Origin: Pseudomonas sp. L5B5
GTDB taxonomy: Bacteria; Pseudomonadota; Gammaproteobacteria; Pseudomonadales; Pseudomonadaceae
Direction of reading: 5' to 3'
DNA: 64,000 nt
NCBI RefSeq assembly: GCF_020520285.1
Contig: NZ_CP084742.1
Location: 2,356,001 to 2,420,000, forward strand
The position numbers and the translations under genes were made by a program. The notes beneath the pieces are model-generated. The model saw only the letters and a program-made list of their open reading frames with translations, made no database searches and had not been told where the DNA came from. Shown one piece after another: positions 17,575 through 26,824 of this stretch; within the stretch, counting starts at the first letter, position 1; each line of letters opens with the position of its first letter.

Positions 17575-17588
17575 GCAATAATCCAGCC
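17575..17588 (-). promoter_or_regulatory. Candidate sigma-54 promoter of the flhA-flhB glycosylation island
   Basis: The minus strand reads GGCTGGATTATTGC, preceded by T and followed by T. TGGC, the G at the end of the -24 block, and TTGC match TGGCACG-N4-TTGC with correct spacing. It lies about 120 bases upstream of the aminotransferase ATG, in the 154-base gap after flhB. If used, the sugar island would be under sigma-54 and probably FleQ, like the flagellar operons. Confidence 0.55.
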
Positions 17589-17609
17589 AACAGGCTGCCT
17601 GCACCCGTA

Positions 17610-18746
17610 TTAAGTGTCGCGTCGCAGATCCGGGGGAATTTGCGGGTCCTTGAGCGGATCTGGACGCTTGCCCTTGCCCGCGCGGTGCTGGCGGATCTGG
17701 TAGACGTAGGCCAGCACCTGGGCCACCGCCAGGTACAAGCCGGCGGGAATTTCTTCCTCCAGCTCGGTGGAGTAGTAGATCGAGCGCGCCAGGGCCGGCG
17801 ATTGCAGCAGCATGATCTCGTGGGCCGTGGCGATCTCGCGGATCTGCTGCGCCAGGAAATCGGTGCCCTTGGCCAGCAACACCGGCGCCCCGCCCTTGTC
17901 GGCGTCGTACTTGAGGGCCACGGCGTAGTGGGTCGGGTTGGTGATGACCACGTCGGCCTCCGGAATCGCCGCCATCATCCGCCGCTGGGACATCTCGCGC
18001 TGCAGTTGACGGATCCGCTGCTTGACCTCCGGGCGCCCTTCCTGGTCCTTGTGCTCGTCACGCACTTCCTGCTTGGTCATCAGCAGCTTCTTGTGGGCCT
18101 GGTACAGCTGTACTGGCACATCCACCGCAGCGATCAGGATCAATCCGCAGGCCATCCACAAGGTGCTCCACCCCACCACCTGGACACTGTGGATGATCGC
18201 CAGCTCCAGCGGCTCATGGGCGATCCGCAGCAGATCGTCGATATCTGCGGACAGCACCGACAAGGCCACGAACAGCACCAGACCGAACTTGGCCAGGGCC
18301 TTGAGCAATTCGATCAGCGCCGTGGAGGAGAACATCCGCTTCAGGCCGTTGGCCGGATTCATGCGGCTGAACTTGGGTGCCAGGCTCTTGCCGGCGAACA
18401 GCCAGCCGCCCAGGGATATCGGCCCGATAATGGCCGCCAGCAACAGGGTCAGCAGTACCGGCTGCACCGCCAGGATGGCAATCTTGCCCGAGTGCAGCAG
18501 ATACAGGCCCATGGCTCCGGGGCTGAGCAGCACCTCGCGGGGCAAGGAGAAGTTCAGCCGCATGATTTCCAGCAGGTCTTGCGCCAGGCTCGCACCGAAC
18601 ACCAGCAGGCCACCGGCTCCGGCGAGCATGATCGCCAGGGTGTTGAGCTCCTTGGAGCGCGCGATCTCGCCCTTTTCCCGGGAGTCTTTCTTGCGTTTCT
18701 CCGTGGGGTCTTCTGTCTTGTCCTGACCGCTCTCGCTCTCAGCCAT
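17610..18746 (-). CDS. flhB: Flagellar export switch protein FlhB
   Basis: A 378-residue inner-membrane export protein with four membrane segments in the first 215 residues and a cytoplasmic domain carrying the autocleavage motif NPTH (Asn270-Pro271). Cleavage changes export specificity from rod/hook to filament substrates, together with FliK (encoded at 23217). The N-terminus is charged (DKTEDPTEKRKKD), as usual. It is the last gene of the fliL-to-flhB operon, three bases after fliR. Confidence 0.97.
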   Translation of the reverse strand: MAESESGQDKTEDPTEKRKKDSREKGEIARSKELNTLAIMLAGAGGLLVFGASLAQDLLEIMRLNFSLPREVLLSPGAMGLYLLHSGKIAILAVQPVLLTLLLAAIIGPISLGGWLFAGKSLAPKFSRMNPANGLKRMFSSTALIELLKALAKFGLVLFVALSVLSADIDDLLRIAHEPLELAIIHSVQVVGWSTLWMACGLILIAAVDVPVQLYQAHKKLLMTKQEVRDEHKDQEGRPEVKQRIRQLQREMSQRRMMAAIPEADVVITNPTHYAVALKYDADKGGAPVLLAKGTDFLAQQIREIATAHEIMLLQSPALARSIYYSTELEEEIPAGLYLAVAQVLAYVYQIRQHRAGKGKRPDPLKDPQIPPDLRRDT

Positions 18747-18749
18747 GGC

Positions 18750-19532
18750 TCAACGGGCCCTCGCCAATTCGCGCAAGAACTGCAAGGCCTCGGAGGCCAG
18801 CGGCTGATACTGGTTGAGGATGTCGGCCAGGCTGATCCAGACGATGCCCATGCCCAGCACCAGGGTCAGGGGAAAACCGATGGAGAAGATGTTCAGCTGC
18901 GGCGCCGCCCGGGTCATGACGCCAAAGGCGATGTTGACCACCAGCAGCGCGGTGATGGCCGGCAGCACCAGCAACAGCGCCGCCCCCAGGACCCAGCCCA
19001 GCTTGCCCGCCAGGTCCCAGAAATGATTGACCATCAACCCGCCACCCACCGGCAAGGTCGTGAAGCTTTCAGTCAGCACCTCGAACACCACCAGGTGGCC
19101 GTTCATGGCCAGGAACAGCAGGGTCACCAGCATGGTGAAGAACTGCCCGATCACCGCCACCGAGACACCATTGGTAGGGTCGACCATGGAGGCGAAGCCC
19201 ATGCCCATCTGGATCGCCACGATCTGCCCGGCAACGACGAAGGCCTGGAAGAACAACTGCAGCGAGAAACCCAGCACGGCGCCGATCAGGATCTGTTCGG
19301 CGACCAGCAGCAAGGCACTCAGGTCCAGGGCATGCACCTCGGGCATGGGTGGCAACGCCGGCGCTATCACCACGGTGATCGCCAGGGCGAAGTACAGCCG
19401 CACCCGCCGCGGCACCAGGGTCGTACCAAAGACCGGCATCACCATCAGCAACGAGGTGACCCGGAACAGCGGCAGCATGAAGCTCGCCACCCAACTGCTG
19501 ATCTGGGTGTCGGTCAACGCCAGCAAGGACAT
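18750..19532 (-). CDS. fliR: Flagellar export protein FliR
   Basis: A 260-residue, very hydrophobic membrane protein of the export gate. Family features include VAGQIVAIQMGMGFASMVDP and the C-terminal segment LNIFSIGFPLTLVLGM. I start at ATG 19532; an in-frame TTG four codons earlier overlaps the end of fliQ and is less likely. FliR assembles with FliP and FliQ into the export channel. Confidence 0.96.
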   Translation of the reverse strand: MSLLALTDTQISSWVASFMLPLFRVTSLLMVMPVFGTTLVPRRVRLYFALAITVVIAPALPPMPEVHALDLSALLLVAEQILIGAVLGFSLQLFFQAFVVAGQIVAIQMGMGFASMVDPTNGVSVAVIGQFFTMLVTLLFLAMNGHLVVFEVLTESFTTLPVGGGLMVNHFWDLAGKLGWVLGAALLLVLPAITALLVVNIAFGVMTRAAPQLNIFSIGFPLTLVLGMGIVWISLADILNQYQPLASEALQFLRELARAR

Positions 19533-19536
19533 GGGG

Positions 19537-19806
19537 TCAGCCAATCAACTGCGGAATACTGCCGTACAACTGGCGGATGTATTCCATGAAGGTTTGCACC
19601 AGCCAGGGACCGGCGACGATCAGGGTCACCAGCATCACCAGCAGGCGCGGCAAGAAGCTCAGGGTCTGTTCGTTGATCTGCGTGGCCGCCTGGAACATGG
19701 CCACCATCAGGCCCACCAGGAGGCTGGGCACCACCAGCACCGCCACCATCATGGTGGTCAGCCAGAGGGCTTCGCGAAACAGGTCTACCGCGACTTCAGG
19801 AGTCAT
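19537..19806 (-). CDS. fliQ: Flagellar export protein FliQ
   Basis: An 89-residue protein with two membrane helices, matching FliQ length. It begins MTPEVAVDLFREALW and has the conserved AATQINEQTLSFLPR loop between helices. It forms the channel complex with FliP and FliR, encoded on either side. It lies four bases before the fliR start. Confidence 0.96.
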   Translation of the reverse strand: MTPEVAVDLFREALWLTTMMVAVLVVPSLLVGLMVAMFQAATQINEQTLSFLPRLLVMLVTLIVAGPWLVQTFMEYIRQLYGSIPQLIG

Positions 19807-19830
19807 TGTCGATCACCCGCAAACAAGGTT

Positions 19831-20580
19831 CTAAACACCACCGAAACTGCCGGCCAGGGTACCGATGATCAAGGCCCAGCCGTCCACCAGGACGAACAGC
19901 ATGATCTTGAACGGCAGGGAAATGATCAGCGGCGACAGCATCATCATGCCCATGGCCATCAGCACACTGGCCACCACCAGGTCGATGATCAGGAACGGGA
20001 TGAAGATCATGAAGCCGATCTGGAATGCCGTCTTGAGCTCCGACGTGACGAAGGCCGGGACCAGGATTGTCAGCGGCGCCTGGTCGGGGCTTTCGATGTC
20101 CGTGCGCTTGGACAGGCGCATGAACAGTTCCAGGTCGCTGCTGCGGGTCTGCGCCAGCATGAAGTCCTTGATCGGCACCTCGGCCTTGGCGACGGCCTCC
20201 TGGGCCGTGAGCTTCTCTGCCAGGTAGGGTTGCAGCGCGTCCTGGTTCACTCGGTCGAACACCGGGGCCATGATGAACATGGTGAGGAACAGCGCCATGC
20301 CGGTGAGGATCTGGTTCGACGGGGTCTGCTGCAGGCCCAGGGCCTGGCGCAGGATCGAGAAGACGATGATGATCCGGGTGAAACTGGTCATCAGCATGAC
20401 GAACGCCGGAATGAAGCTCAGCGCGGTCATGATCAGCAGGATCTGCAAGCTGACCGAGTATTCCTGCTGGCCGCCAGCATTGGTGCCGAGGGTGATCGCC
20501 GGGATCGACAATGGATCGGCCGCCAGCGCCAGCGGCGCCGCCAGCATCAGGGCCAACATCAAGATGATGCGCAACGGCAT
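19831..20580 (-). CDS. fliP: Flagellar export protein FliP
   Basis: A 249-residue protein with a cleavable signal peptide (cleavage probably after ALA near residue 20) and about four membrane segments. The family core [22 protein letters not shown] is present. It forms the core of the export channel. Its ATG shares one base with the fliO stop (TAATG), so translation is likely coupled. Confidence 0.97.
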   Translation of the reverse strand: MPLRIILMLALMLAAPLALAADPLSIPAITLGTNAGGQQEYSVSLQILLIMTALSFIPAFVMLMTSFTRIIIVFSILRQALGLQQTPSNQILTGMALFLTMFIMAPVFDRVNQDALQPYLAEKLTAQEAVAKAEVPIKDFMLAQTRSSDLELFMRLSKRTDIESPDQAPLTILVPAFVTSELKTAFQIGFMIFIPFLIIDLVVASVLMAMGMMMLSPLIISLPFKIMLFVLVDGWALIIGTLAGSFGGV

Positions 20581-21020
20581 TACTTCCTATCCTTCTGGTC
20601 CTTGCCCAGCAGCTCCATCAGGCGCTGGGCGAACTCGGGCGTCGCCTGCTCGGCACTGGGCACCTGCACCGGCTCTTTGAGTACATGCAACGGGGTGATG
20701 GTGCCCGGTGTCAGGCCCAGCAGAATCTGCTCGTTGCCCACCTGCACCAGCACCAGCCGATCACGCGGCCCCAGGGCCCGGGAACCGATCAGCTCGATCA
20801 CTTGCCCCTTGCCGGCAGGACCAGCCTGCTGCACTCGGCGCAACAACCAGGCAAGAAAGAAGATCAGCCCGACCACCAGCAACAGGCCCAGCACCAGCTG
20901 CGCCAGTTGTCCGCCGAGGCTGCTTGCCGCAGGGGCCGTGGCCACCTGGGCCGTCACCACGGGTTCGGCGGCCAGGGCGCTGAGCGGCAAGCCCAGCAGT
21001 ACGCCAAGCAGCTTGTTCAC
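20580..21020 (-). CDS. fliO: Flagellar export assembly protein FliO
   Basis: A 146-residue protein with an N-terminal hydrophobic, signal-like stretch, a membrane helix at about residues 40-62 ([19 protein letters not shown]), and a small cytoplasmic domain. It helps assemble or stabilise FliP. FliO is poorly conserved between genera; the assignment rests on the membrane helix, length and position between fliN and fliP. Confidence 0.93.
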   Translation of the reverse strand: MNKLLGVLLGLPLSALAAEPVVTAQVATAPAASSLGGQLAQLVLGLLLVVGLIFFLAWLLRRVQQAGPAGKGQVIELIGSRALGPRDRLVLVQVGNEQILLGLTPGTITPLHVLKEPVQVPSAEQATPEFAQRLMELLGKDQKDRK

Positions 21021-21482
21021 TTAGCGCAGCTTCTTGATGCGTTCGCTGGGGCTGATCACGTCCGTCAGGCGAATGCCGAACTTCTCGTTGACCACCACCA
21101 CCTCGCCATGGGCGATCAGGGTGCCGTTGACCAGCACGTCCAGCGGCTCGCCGGCCAGGCGGTCGAGTTCGATCACCGAGCCCTGGTTGAGCTGCAGCAG
21201 GTTGCGGATATTGATATCGGTACTGCCCACTTCCATGGAGATCGACACCGGGATATCCAGGATCACGTCCAGGTTCGGACCTTCGAGGCTTACCGGCTCG
21301 TGATTCTTGGGCACGCTGCCGAACTCTTCCATCTGCAAGCGGCCGCTGGCAGACGCAGCGCCGGCATCGGCCGCCAGCAATGCATCGATATCGGCCTGGC
21401 CGGCATCACCGGTTTCTTCCAGCGCGGCAGCCCATTCGTCAGCCAGCGCCTGGTCGTCCTGGGAGTTAATTTCGTCAGCCAT
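21021..21482 (-). CDS. fliN: Flagellar switch protein FliN
   Basis: A 153-residue protein. The first 65 residues are acidic and Ala-rich; the rest is a SpoA/FliN domain (LDVILDIPVSISMEVGSTDINIR and IAHGEVVVVNEKFGIRLTDVIS). With FliM and FliG it forms the C ring that reverses the motor and docks export cargo. It is adjacent to fliO with no gap. Confidence 0.97.
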   Translation of the reverse strand: MADEINSQDDQALADEWAAALEETGDAGQADIDALLAADAGAASASGRLQMEEFGSVPKNHEPVSLEGPNLDVILDIPVSISMEVGSTDINIRNLLQLNQGSVIELDRLAGEPLDVLVNGTLIAHGEVVVVNEKFGIRLTDVISPSERIKKLR

Positions 21483-21537
21483 CTTGGGTCCTCGACGGGC
21501 AAAAATTCATTGAACAGCAAACAGGTTGGAGCGCCGC

Positions 21538-22506
21538 TCAGCGACGCTCGATCGGTTCGATCACTTGCAACGCCAGGTTGCCCTTGTGGGAGCCCAGCTT
21601 GACCTTGAACGATGGCACGCCATTGGCGCGCATGATCATGTCTTCGGGCAGTTCCACCGGAATCACATCGCCAGGCTGCATGTGCAGGATGTCCCGCAGG
21701 CGCAACTGGCGACGGGCGACCGTGGCACTGAGCGGCACGGCCACATCCAGCACGTCTTCGCGCAGCGCCTTGCTCCAGCGCTCGTCCTGGTCATCCAGGT
21801 CGGACTGGAAGCCGGCGTCGAGCATTTCCCGGATCGGCTCGATCATCGAGTACGGCATGGTCACGTGCAGGTCGCCACCACCGCCATCGAGTTCGATGTG
21901 GAAGGTCGAGACCACCACCGCCTCGCTGGGGCCGACGATGTTGGCCATGGCCGGGTTCACTTCGGAGTTTATGTACTCGAAGTTGACCGGCATGATCGCC
22001 TGCCAGGCCTCCTTGAGATCGACGAAGGCCTGCTCCAGCACCATGCGCACGACCCGCAACTCGGTGGGGGTGAATTCACGCCCCTCGATCTTCGCGTGGC
22101 GGCCATCGCCGCCGAAGAAGTTGTCCACCAGCTTGAACACCAGCTTGGCGTCGAGGATGAACAGTGCAGTGCCGCGCAGCGGCTTGATCTTCACCAGGTT
22201 CAGGCTGGTGGGGACGTACAGCGAGTGCACGTACTCGCCGAACTTCATGACCTGCACCCCGCCCACCGCCACATCGGCGGAGCGGCGCAGCATGTTGAAC
22301 ATGCTGATCCGGGTATAACGGGCGAAGCGTTCGTTGATCATTTCCAGGGTCGGCATGCGTCCACGGACGATGCGATCCTGGCTGGTCAGGTCGTAGCTTT
22401 TGACACTGCCGGGTTCGGCAGAGTGTTCGGTCTGTACCAGACCGTCGTCGACACCATGCAACAGCGCGTCGATCTCATCCTGGGACAGCAGGTCCTGCAC
22501 GGCCAT
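21538..22506 (-). CDS. fliM: Flagellar switch protein FliM
   Basis: A 322-residue C-ring protein. The N-terminal peptide QDLLSQDEIDALLHG is the CheY-P binding site, followed by the CheC-like middle domain and a C-terminal SpoA domain (RRQLRLRDILHMQPGDVIPV). Length and motifs match the family. It is nine bases downstream of fliL. Confidence 0.98.
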   Translation of the reverse strand: MAVQDLLSQDEIDALLHGVDDGLVQTEHSAEPGSVKSYDLTSQDRIVRGRMPTLEMINERFARYTRISMFNMLRRSADVAVGGVQVMKFGEYVHSLYVPTSLNLVKIKPLRGTALFILDAKLVFKLVDNFFGGDGRHAKIEGREFTPTELRVVRMVLEQAFVDLKEAWQAIMPVNFEYINSEVNPAMANIVGPSEAVVVSTFHIELDGGGGDLHVTMPYSMIEPIREMLDAGFQSDLDDQDERWSKALREDVLDVAVPLSATVARRQLRLRDILHMQPGDVIPVELPEDMIMRANGVPSFKVKLGSHKGNLALQVIEPIERR

Positions 22507-22515
22507 GTCGTGTTC

Positions 22516-23016
22516 CTACTGCAATACGAAGTTAGTAAAGAGCAACTGCTCGACCACTACCTTGCCAACCTCTTTCTGCGCCACTTCCTGGACGCTGGCG
22601 GTGGCTTTCTGACGGAGCATTTCCTGGCCGACCGGGGTAGCCAGGGTGTCGAAATTCTGCGCGGAAAACAGCATCACCAGGTTGTTGCGGATCACCGGCA
22701 TGTGCACCTTCAGTGCGTCCAGGTCTGCCTGGTTGCGCGCCAGCAGGGTGATGCTCACCTGCATGTAGCGCTGCCGGCCGTTCTGCGTGTAGTTGGCGAC
22801 AAAGGCTGGGGCCATCGGCTCGAAGATCGCCGCAGGCTTGACGTTGGTAGCACTTTCCGCAGCTGGCGCAGGCTTGCTCTGGGCACTGTGCATGAAGTAC
22901 CAGGTAGCACCGACCGACAGGCCGATGGCCAGCAACAACGCCAGGACAATCAAGAGGATAAGCTTGAGTTTGCTTTTCCCTGCGGTGGGTTTTTCTGCTG
23001 CTTCGCTCTTCGCCAT
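22516..23016 (-). CDS. fliL: Flagellar basal body-associated protein FliL
   Basis: A 166-residue inner-membrane protein with a short Lys-rich cytoplasmic start, one membrane helix (about 17-40), a flexible Ala/Pro linker and a periplasmic FliL domain ending in LLFTNFVLQ. It supports stator function. It is the first gene of the fliL-fliM-fliN-fliO-fliP-fliQ-fliR-flhB operon and has a sigma-54-type promoter 52 bases upstream. Confidence 0.96.
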   Translation of the reverse strand: MAKSEAAEKPTAGKSKLKLILLIVLALLLAIGLSVGATWYFMHSAQSKPAPAAESATNVKPAAIFEPMAPAFVANYTQNGRQRYMQVSITLLARNQADLDALKVHMPVIRNNLVMLFSAQNFDTLATPVGQEMLRQKATASVQEVAQKEVGKVVVEQLLFTNFVLQ

Positions 23017-23067
23017 GCCAATAATCCGTCACTATTCGGGGGTTCACAGTCGCACGGCTAGGCCAGA

Positions 23068-23081
23068 GCAAGTGTTATGCC
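23068..23081 (-). promoter_or_regulatory. Candidate sigma-54 promoter of the fliL operon
   Basis: The minus strand reads GGCATAACACTTGC, preceded by T. Both -24 GGCA and -12 TTGC are present with correct spacing. It is 52 bases upstream of the fliL ATG. FleQ/RpoN control of this operon is established in P. aeruginosa. Confidence 0.75.
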
Positions 23082-23170
23082 AGATTTGTCAGGAATGGGC
23101 ATGAGCTGCAGGGACAGGACTGGCCTGCAAGGCGGGGAATTCGGGATTGGCGCGCAAAAGGCCGCCGGAT

Positions 23171-23210
23171 GGGCGAGCGAGAGCAGGTCTGCCTGCTGCT
23201 CCGCTCGCCC
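23171..23210 (-). other. Long hairpin downstream of fliK
   Basis: A stem of nine (GGGCGAGCG with CGCTCGCCC), extended by GAGCAG with CTGCTC around a small loop, starts seven bases past the fliK stop. There is no T-run, so termination would not follow the simple intrinsic rule; it may protect the fliK transcript end. Confidence 0.5.
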
Positions 23211-23216
23211 CTCGAG

Positions 23217-24641
23217 TCAGGCGTAGTAGTCCACGACGCTGCTGCCGATCACGGTCTGTACCGGGGTCGAGACGTCGGCGACGGCATGGGGTTGCCCCTC
23301 ATCACCAGCATCACCGTCCAGGCGCGTGCCGCTGCCCGATGAACCACGAGTGCGGTTCTGCTCCTGCTGAGCCTGCTCCTGGCCCTGCCAGCCACGGGAC
23401 TGATCGGAGACGTTGACGTCCACCTGGCCCAGGCCCTGTTGCTGGAACATGTCGCGCATGCGGTGCATCTGCCCTTCCAGGGCCTCGCGGACACCAACGT
23501 GGGCGCTCATGAAGGTGACCTGGGTCTGCTGGTCGGGAATCATGTGCACGCGTATGTCCAGGCGCCCGAGTTCGGCCGGCTGGAGCTGGATATCCGCCGA
23601 CCTGAGGTTGGCACTGGACAGGTACATCACCCGGTTGACCACCTCGTCGGTCCAGCCGCTCTGGTGCATGGCCAGGGGCTGGTTGACCGGGGTCGCGTTG
23701 GCGGTCTTGGGCGTCGCCGCCTGTGTCAGCGCTGCCAGGCGGTTGGCGAAGTCGTCCACGCGGGTGTCGCTGGACGCCCCCTTGAGGTCCTTCAACCCCT
23801 CGGAGACCAGGCCACTGAACGCCTTCTCGCCACCCTGCTCGGTGCTACCCTTGCCGACCTGCTCGAGCATGCTGGCCATGCCGCTGGCGTTCTGCGCCGA
23901 TGCCAGCTGGGCATCCGGGTTGCCAGCAGCCGGTGCAGCCTTGGGCTGCGAGCGACTGGACTCCGACACATGGCCGCCCTGTTCCATGGCCAGGCGCACG
24001 GCGGGCAGGGCATCCAGCGGATCGGCCGCGGGATCGAACGTTTCCTTGGCCGGCTCCGGTGCTGGCACCACGGCCGCCAACGGCTGGGCCGGCACCACGA
24101 CCGCCGCGGCCTCGACCTGGGGCTGCGGCACTGGCGTAGCAGGCACCGGCTCTGCCACTACCACCGGTTGCGCCGGCTGGTTCTGCAGCAAACCGGGGTC
24201 CACGGCGGCTTCAGTGGACGGCGCCTGGACCTGGCCGGTCTCGGCCGACGCACGGTCTTCGCCGGCAGTGGACTTGGTTTCACTGCCAGAGGGCTTGGTT
24301 TCATTGCTGGCAGGCTTGTCGGCGGGCAAGCTTTTGCCGCTATCGGCAACCGCTGGTTGCGACGCGGCAGACTGATCCTTGCCGACCTCTTTCTTCGGCG
24401 GGCCGCCGGCATTCTTGTCACGTACCGGCTGGGGGGAATTGTCAGCGACGGCCTGAGGCTTGTTCTGGGGCTTGCTCTGGGCCTCCTTGGCATAGAGCTG
24501 AGCGAAGCTGGACGCCTTGTCCCCAGGCTGGGCAACGTTTGCCAAAGGGCTGACAGGGGCCGCTTGCGCCTTGGCTTGCGGGCTGGCCTGAGCGGTGGCC
24601 TGAGCGGTGGCCTGAAGAAGCGAATTGGGGGTAACAGCCAT
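23217..24641 (-). CDS. fliK: Flagellar hook-length control protein FliK
   Basis: A 474-residue protein: a long low-complexity N-terminal region rich in Ala, Gln, Pro and Lys, then a folded C-terminal domain (IQLQPAELGRLDIRVHM, then REALEGQMHRMRDMF) that is the Flg_hook domain. It is exported during hook growth, measures length and signals FlhB to switch substrates. The ATG at 24641 is chosen for its GGAG site. The N-terminal imperfect AQATAQAS/AQAKAQA repeats are typical of exported rulers. It has its own sigma-54 motif. Confidence 0.93.
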   Translation of the reverse strand: MAVTPNSLLQATAQATAQASPQAKAQAAPVSPLANVAQPGDKASSFAQLYAKEAQSKPQNKPQAVADNSPQPVRDKNAGGPPKKEVGKDQSAASQPAVADSGKSLPADKPASNETKPSGSETKSTAGEDRASAETGQVQAPSTEAAVDPGLLQNQPAQPVVVAEPVPATPVPQPQVEAAAVVVPAQPLAAVVPAPEPAKETFDPAADPLDALPAVRLAMEQGGHVSESSRSQPKAAPAAGNPDAQLASAQNASGMASMLEQVGKGSTEQGGEKAFSGLVSEGLKDLKGASSDTRVDDFANRLAALTQAATPKTANATPVNQPLAMHQSGWTDEVVNRVMYLSSANLRSADIQLQPAELGRLDIRVHMIPDQQTQVTFMSAHVGVREALEGQMHRMRDMFQQQGLGQVDVNVSDQSRGWQGQEQAQQEQNRTRGSSGSGTRLDGDAGDEGQPHAVADVSTPVQTVIGSSVVDYYA

Positions 24642-24690
24642 GGGACGGTCTCCGCTGCACGGAATCATAGGTACAGTGCGAGACTTTACT

Positions 24691-24704
24691 GCAAGGGTCG
24701 GGCC
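24691..24704 (-). promoter_or_regulatory. Candidate sigma-54 promoter of fliK
   Basis: The minus strand reads GGCCCGACCCTTGC, preceded by T. TGGC, the CG of the -24 block and TTGC match TGGCACG-N4-TTGC; one A is changed to C. It is 50 bases from the fliK ATG. Confidence 0.7.
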
Positions 24705-24737
24705 AGATTCGCCGACTACCGGTTAATAAAGGCACCT

Positions 24738-25082
24738 TCAACAATGGAAACGCTGCAGCTCCTGCTCGCACAGGCGCCGGACAATGGCGAACTCACCGTC
24801 TATTTCACCTACCAGCTGGCGCACCCCGTCGTCGGCCGAGTGCGCGGCGCGCAACTCCAGCTGGTGACAAAGCTCGGCCAGGCGAATCGCCCCCATGTTG
24901 CTGCTGCTGCCCTTGAGACTGTGCGCCGCGGCCACCAGCTGGATGCTGTCTTCGGACTTGCGCAGCTCGCGCACGCGCTCCTCGGAATCACAGACGAAGG
25001 TATCCAGCAGGACGGGATACTCGTCCTCCATGACTTCCTGCAATGCATTGAGCACAGTGGGGTCCAGATGGATCTCGGCCAC
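24738..25082 (-). CDS. hptB: Histidine phosphotransfer protein HptB
   Basis: A 114-residue Hpt domain with phospho-accepting His54 in AAAHSLKGSSSNMG. In P. aeruginosa HptB receives phosphate from several hybrid kinases and passes it to HsbR, affecting swarming, biofilm formation and flagellar genes through HsbA. The same three genes lie together here (hsbA, hsbR, hptB), between fliJ and fliK. Assignment is by motif and neighbours. Confidence 0.85.
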   Translation of the reverse strand: MAEIHLDPTVLNALQEVMEDEYPVLLDTFVCDSEERVRELRKSEDSIQLVAAAHSLKGSSSNMGAIRLAELCHQLELRAAHSADDGVRQLVGEIDGEFAIVRRLCEQELQRFHC

Positions 25083-25112
25083 TTGTTCACTCCTTGATCA
25101 AGAACCTGGAAA

Positions 25113-26819
25113 TTATGCCAGAGCCTCCCAGGAAAACTCCACGCAGACACTGCGTCCGTCGTCCGCCCACACCGCCTGGCGGCTCATCTGGCGAATCAGG
25201 CTGACTCCACGCCCCGACAGGCGTCCCATATCGCTGGGCCTGGCCATGACCGCGGCCACGTCGAAGCCTTCGCCACTGTCCTCCACCCGCACGGTCAGGC
25301 GCCCTCCCGACTCCAGCGGCTGGACCTGCAGATGCACGCGGACAAAACCGTCGCGCAACTCCTCCAGCCGGCTGGTGCGCTCGTGATAGTAGCGGGTGAA
25401 CCCCTGTGCATCACGCTTGAGCCGCGAATCGAGCTTGAGCACGCCATGTTCCAGGGCATTGGAGTAAAGCTCGGCCAGCACGCTGTACAGCGCCCCGCTC
25501 TGGGAGCGCAGGCCATGCACTTCAAGCAACAGCTGCAACAGGTAGGGCAAGGGGTTGAAGCGCTTGAGGGTCTGCCCCCGGAACTCGAAGCTCACCGACC
25601 AGTCCAGGGGGCACGATTGACCGCTGTCGGAGTACACCAGCGCCGGTGGCGCCCGTTCGGCCAGCTCCGACAGGCTGACCTCGACCATGCTCACATCGTC
25701 CCGAGCCTGGCCGCCAAAATCCTCCAGGGCCTGGCGGATCTCCTCGAGCAAGCTTGCCTCGTCACGGTTGGCGGCGAACACCGCCTGCAGGCGCTGCACG
25801 CCGAACAGTTCGTCGCCGGTGCTGCCGGTATCGATCACCCCATCGGAGAGCAGGAATACCCGATCGCCCGGCGCCATGGGAAACACTTCGGTGCGGTCCT
25901 CGAAGGCCTCGGCGCTCAACACCCCGAGCGGCAGGTGCCGGGACTCCAGGGGCGTGCGCAGGCCACTGGCCCGCGTGTACAAATAACCCTCGGGCATGCC
26001 GCCGTTCCAGACCTCCAGCGAACGTCGCTGGCTACTCAGGCACACCAGGGTGGCACAACAGAACATGTCCACCGGCAGGATGCGCTTGAGCTTGGCATTC
26101 ATCTCCCGCAGGGTTTCCGGCAGGCCGTAGCCCTTGGCGGTCATGCCATAGAACACCTCGGCCAGGGGCATGGCGCCGACTGCCGCCGGCAGGCCATGGC
26201 CGGTGAAATCCCCGAGCAGCACGTGCATGTCCCCCGCCGGGGTATAGGCGGCCAGCAGCAGGTCGCCATTGAACAGGGCATAGGGCGATTGCAGGTAGCG
26301 GATGTTCGGCGCATCCAGGCAGCCGGAATGGGCAACCTTGTCGAACACGGCCTTGGCTACCCGCTGTTCGTTGAGCAGGTAGTCATGGTGACGGGTGATC
26401 TGGTCGCGCTGGCGCAGCACCGTATCCTGCAAACGACGCAGGCGGTCCATGGCATTGATCTTGGCGGCCAGAATCACCGGGTTGTAGGGTTTCGCCAGAA
26501 AATCGTCACCCCCTGCCTCCAGGCAACGGGCCAGCGCCTCCCCTTCGCTCAGGGAAGTCAGGAAGATGATCGGCACCAAGGCCTCGCCAGCCAGCGCCCG
26601 GATCTGCCGCGCCGCCTCGAATCCGTCCATCACCGGCATCATCGCGTCCATCAGGACGATATGCGGACGCTCGCGCTGGAACAACGCCAGCGCCTCGGCC
26701 CCGTTGCTCGCCGCCAACACCTGGTGGCCCTGGCGCCGGACAATGCTGGAGAGCAGCAGGCGGTCCGCCGCACCATCTTCGGCAATCAGTACGCACAGGG
26801 GCTCGGTCATCGACCGCAT
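25113..26819 (-). CDS. hsbR: Response regulator HsbR (receiver, PP2C phosphatase and kinase domains)
   Basis: A 568-residue protein. The receiver (1-125) has the acceptor Asp58 in LMDAMMP. A linker follows, then a SpoIIE/PP2C phosphatase domain (about 190-390; DFTGHGLPAAVGAMP and the DDVSMVEV end) and a C-terminal HATPase anti-sigma kinase-like domain (ELYSNALEHGVL). In P. aeruginosa HsbR changes the phosphorylation of HsbA, encoded just upstream. Starts at TTG 26828, ATG 26819 and ATG 26810 are possible; 26819 is used. The TTG overlaps the hsbA stop. Confidence 0.87.
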   Translation of the reverse strand: MRSMTEPLCVLIAEDGAADRLLLSSIVRRQGHQVLAASNGAEALALFQRERPHIVLMDAMMPVMDGFEAARQIRALAGEALVPIIFLTSLSEGEALARCLEAGGDDFLAKPYNPVILAAKINAMDRLRRLQDTVLRQRDQITRHHDYLLNEQRVAKAVFDKVAHSGCLDAPNIRYLQSPYALFNGDLLLAAYTPAGDMHVLLGDFTGHGLPAAVGAMPLAEVFYGMTAKGYGLPETLREMNAKLKRILPVDMFCCATLVCLSSQRRSLEVWNGGMPEGYLYTRASGLRTPLESRHLPLGVLSAEAFEDRTEVFPMAPGDRVFLLSDGVIDTGSTGDELFGVQRLQAVFAANRDEASLLEEIRQALEDFGGQARDDVSMVEVSLSELAERAPPALVYSDSGQSCPLDWSVSFEFRGQTLKRFNPLPYLLQLLLEVHGLRSQSGALYSVLAELYSNALEHGVLKLDSRLKRDAQGFTRYYHERTSRLEELRDGFVRVHLQVQPLESGGRLTVRVEDSGEGFDVAAVMARPSDMGRLSGRGVSLIRQMSRQAVWADDGRSVCVEFSWEALA

Positions 26820-26824
26820 ACCGC

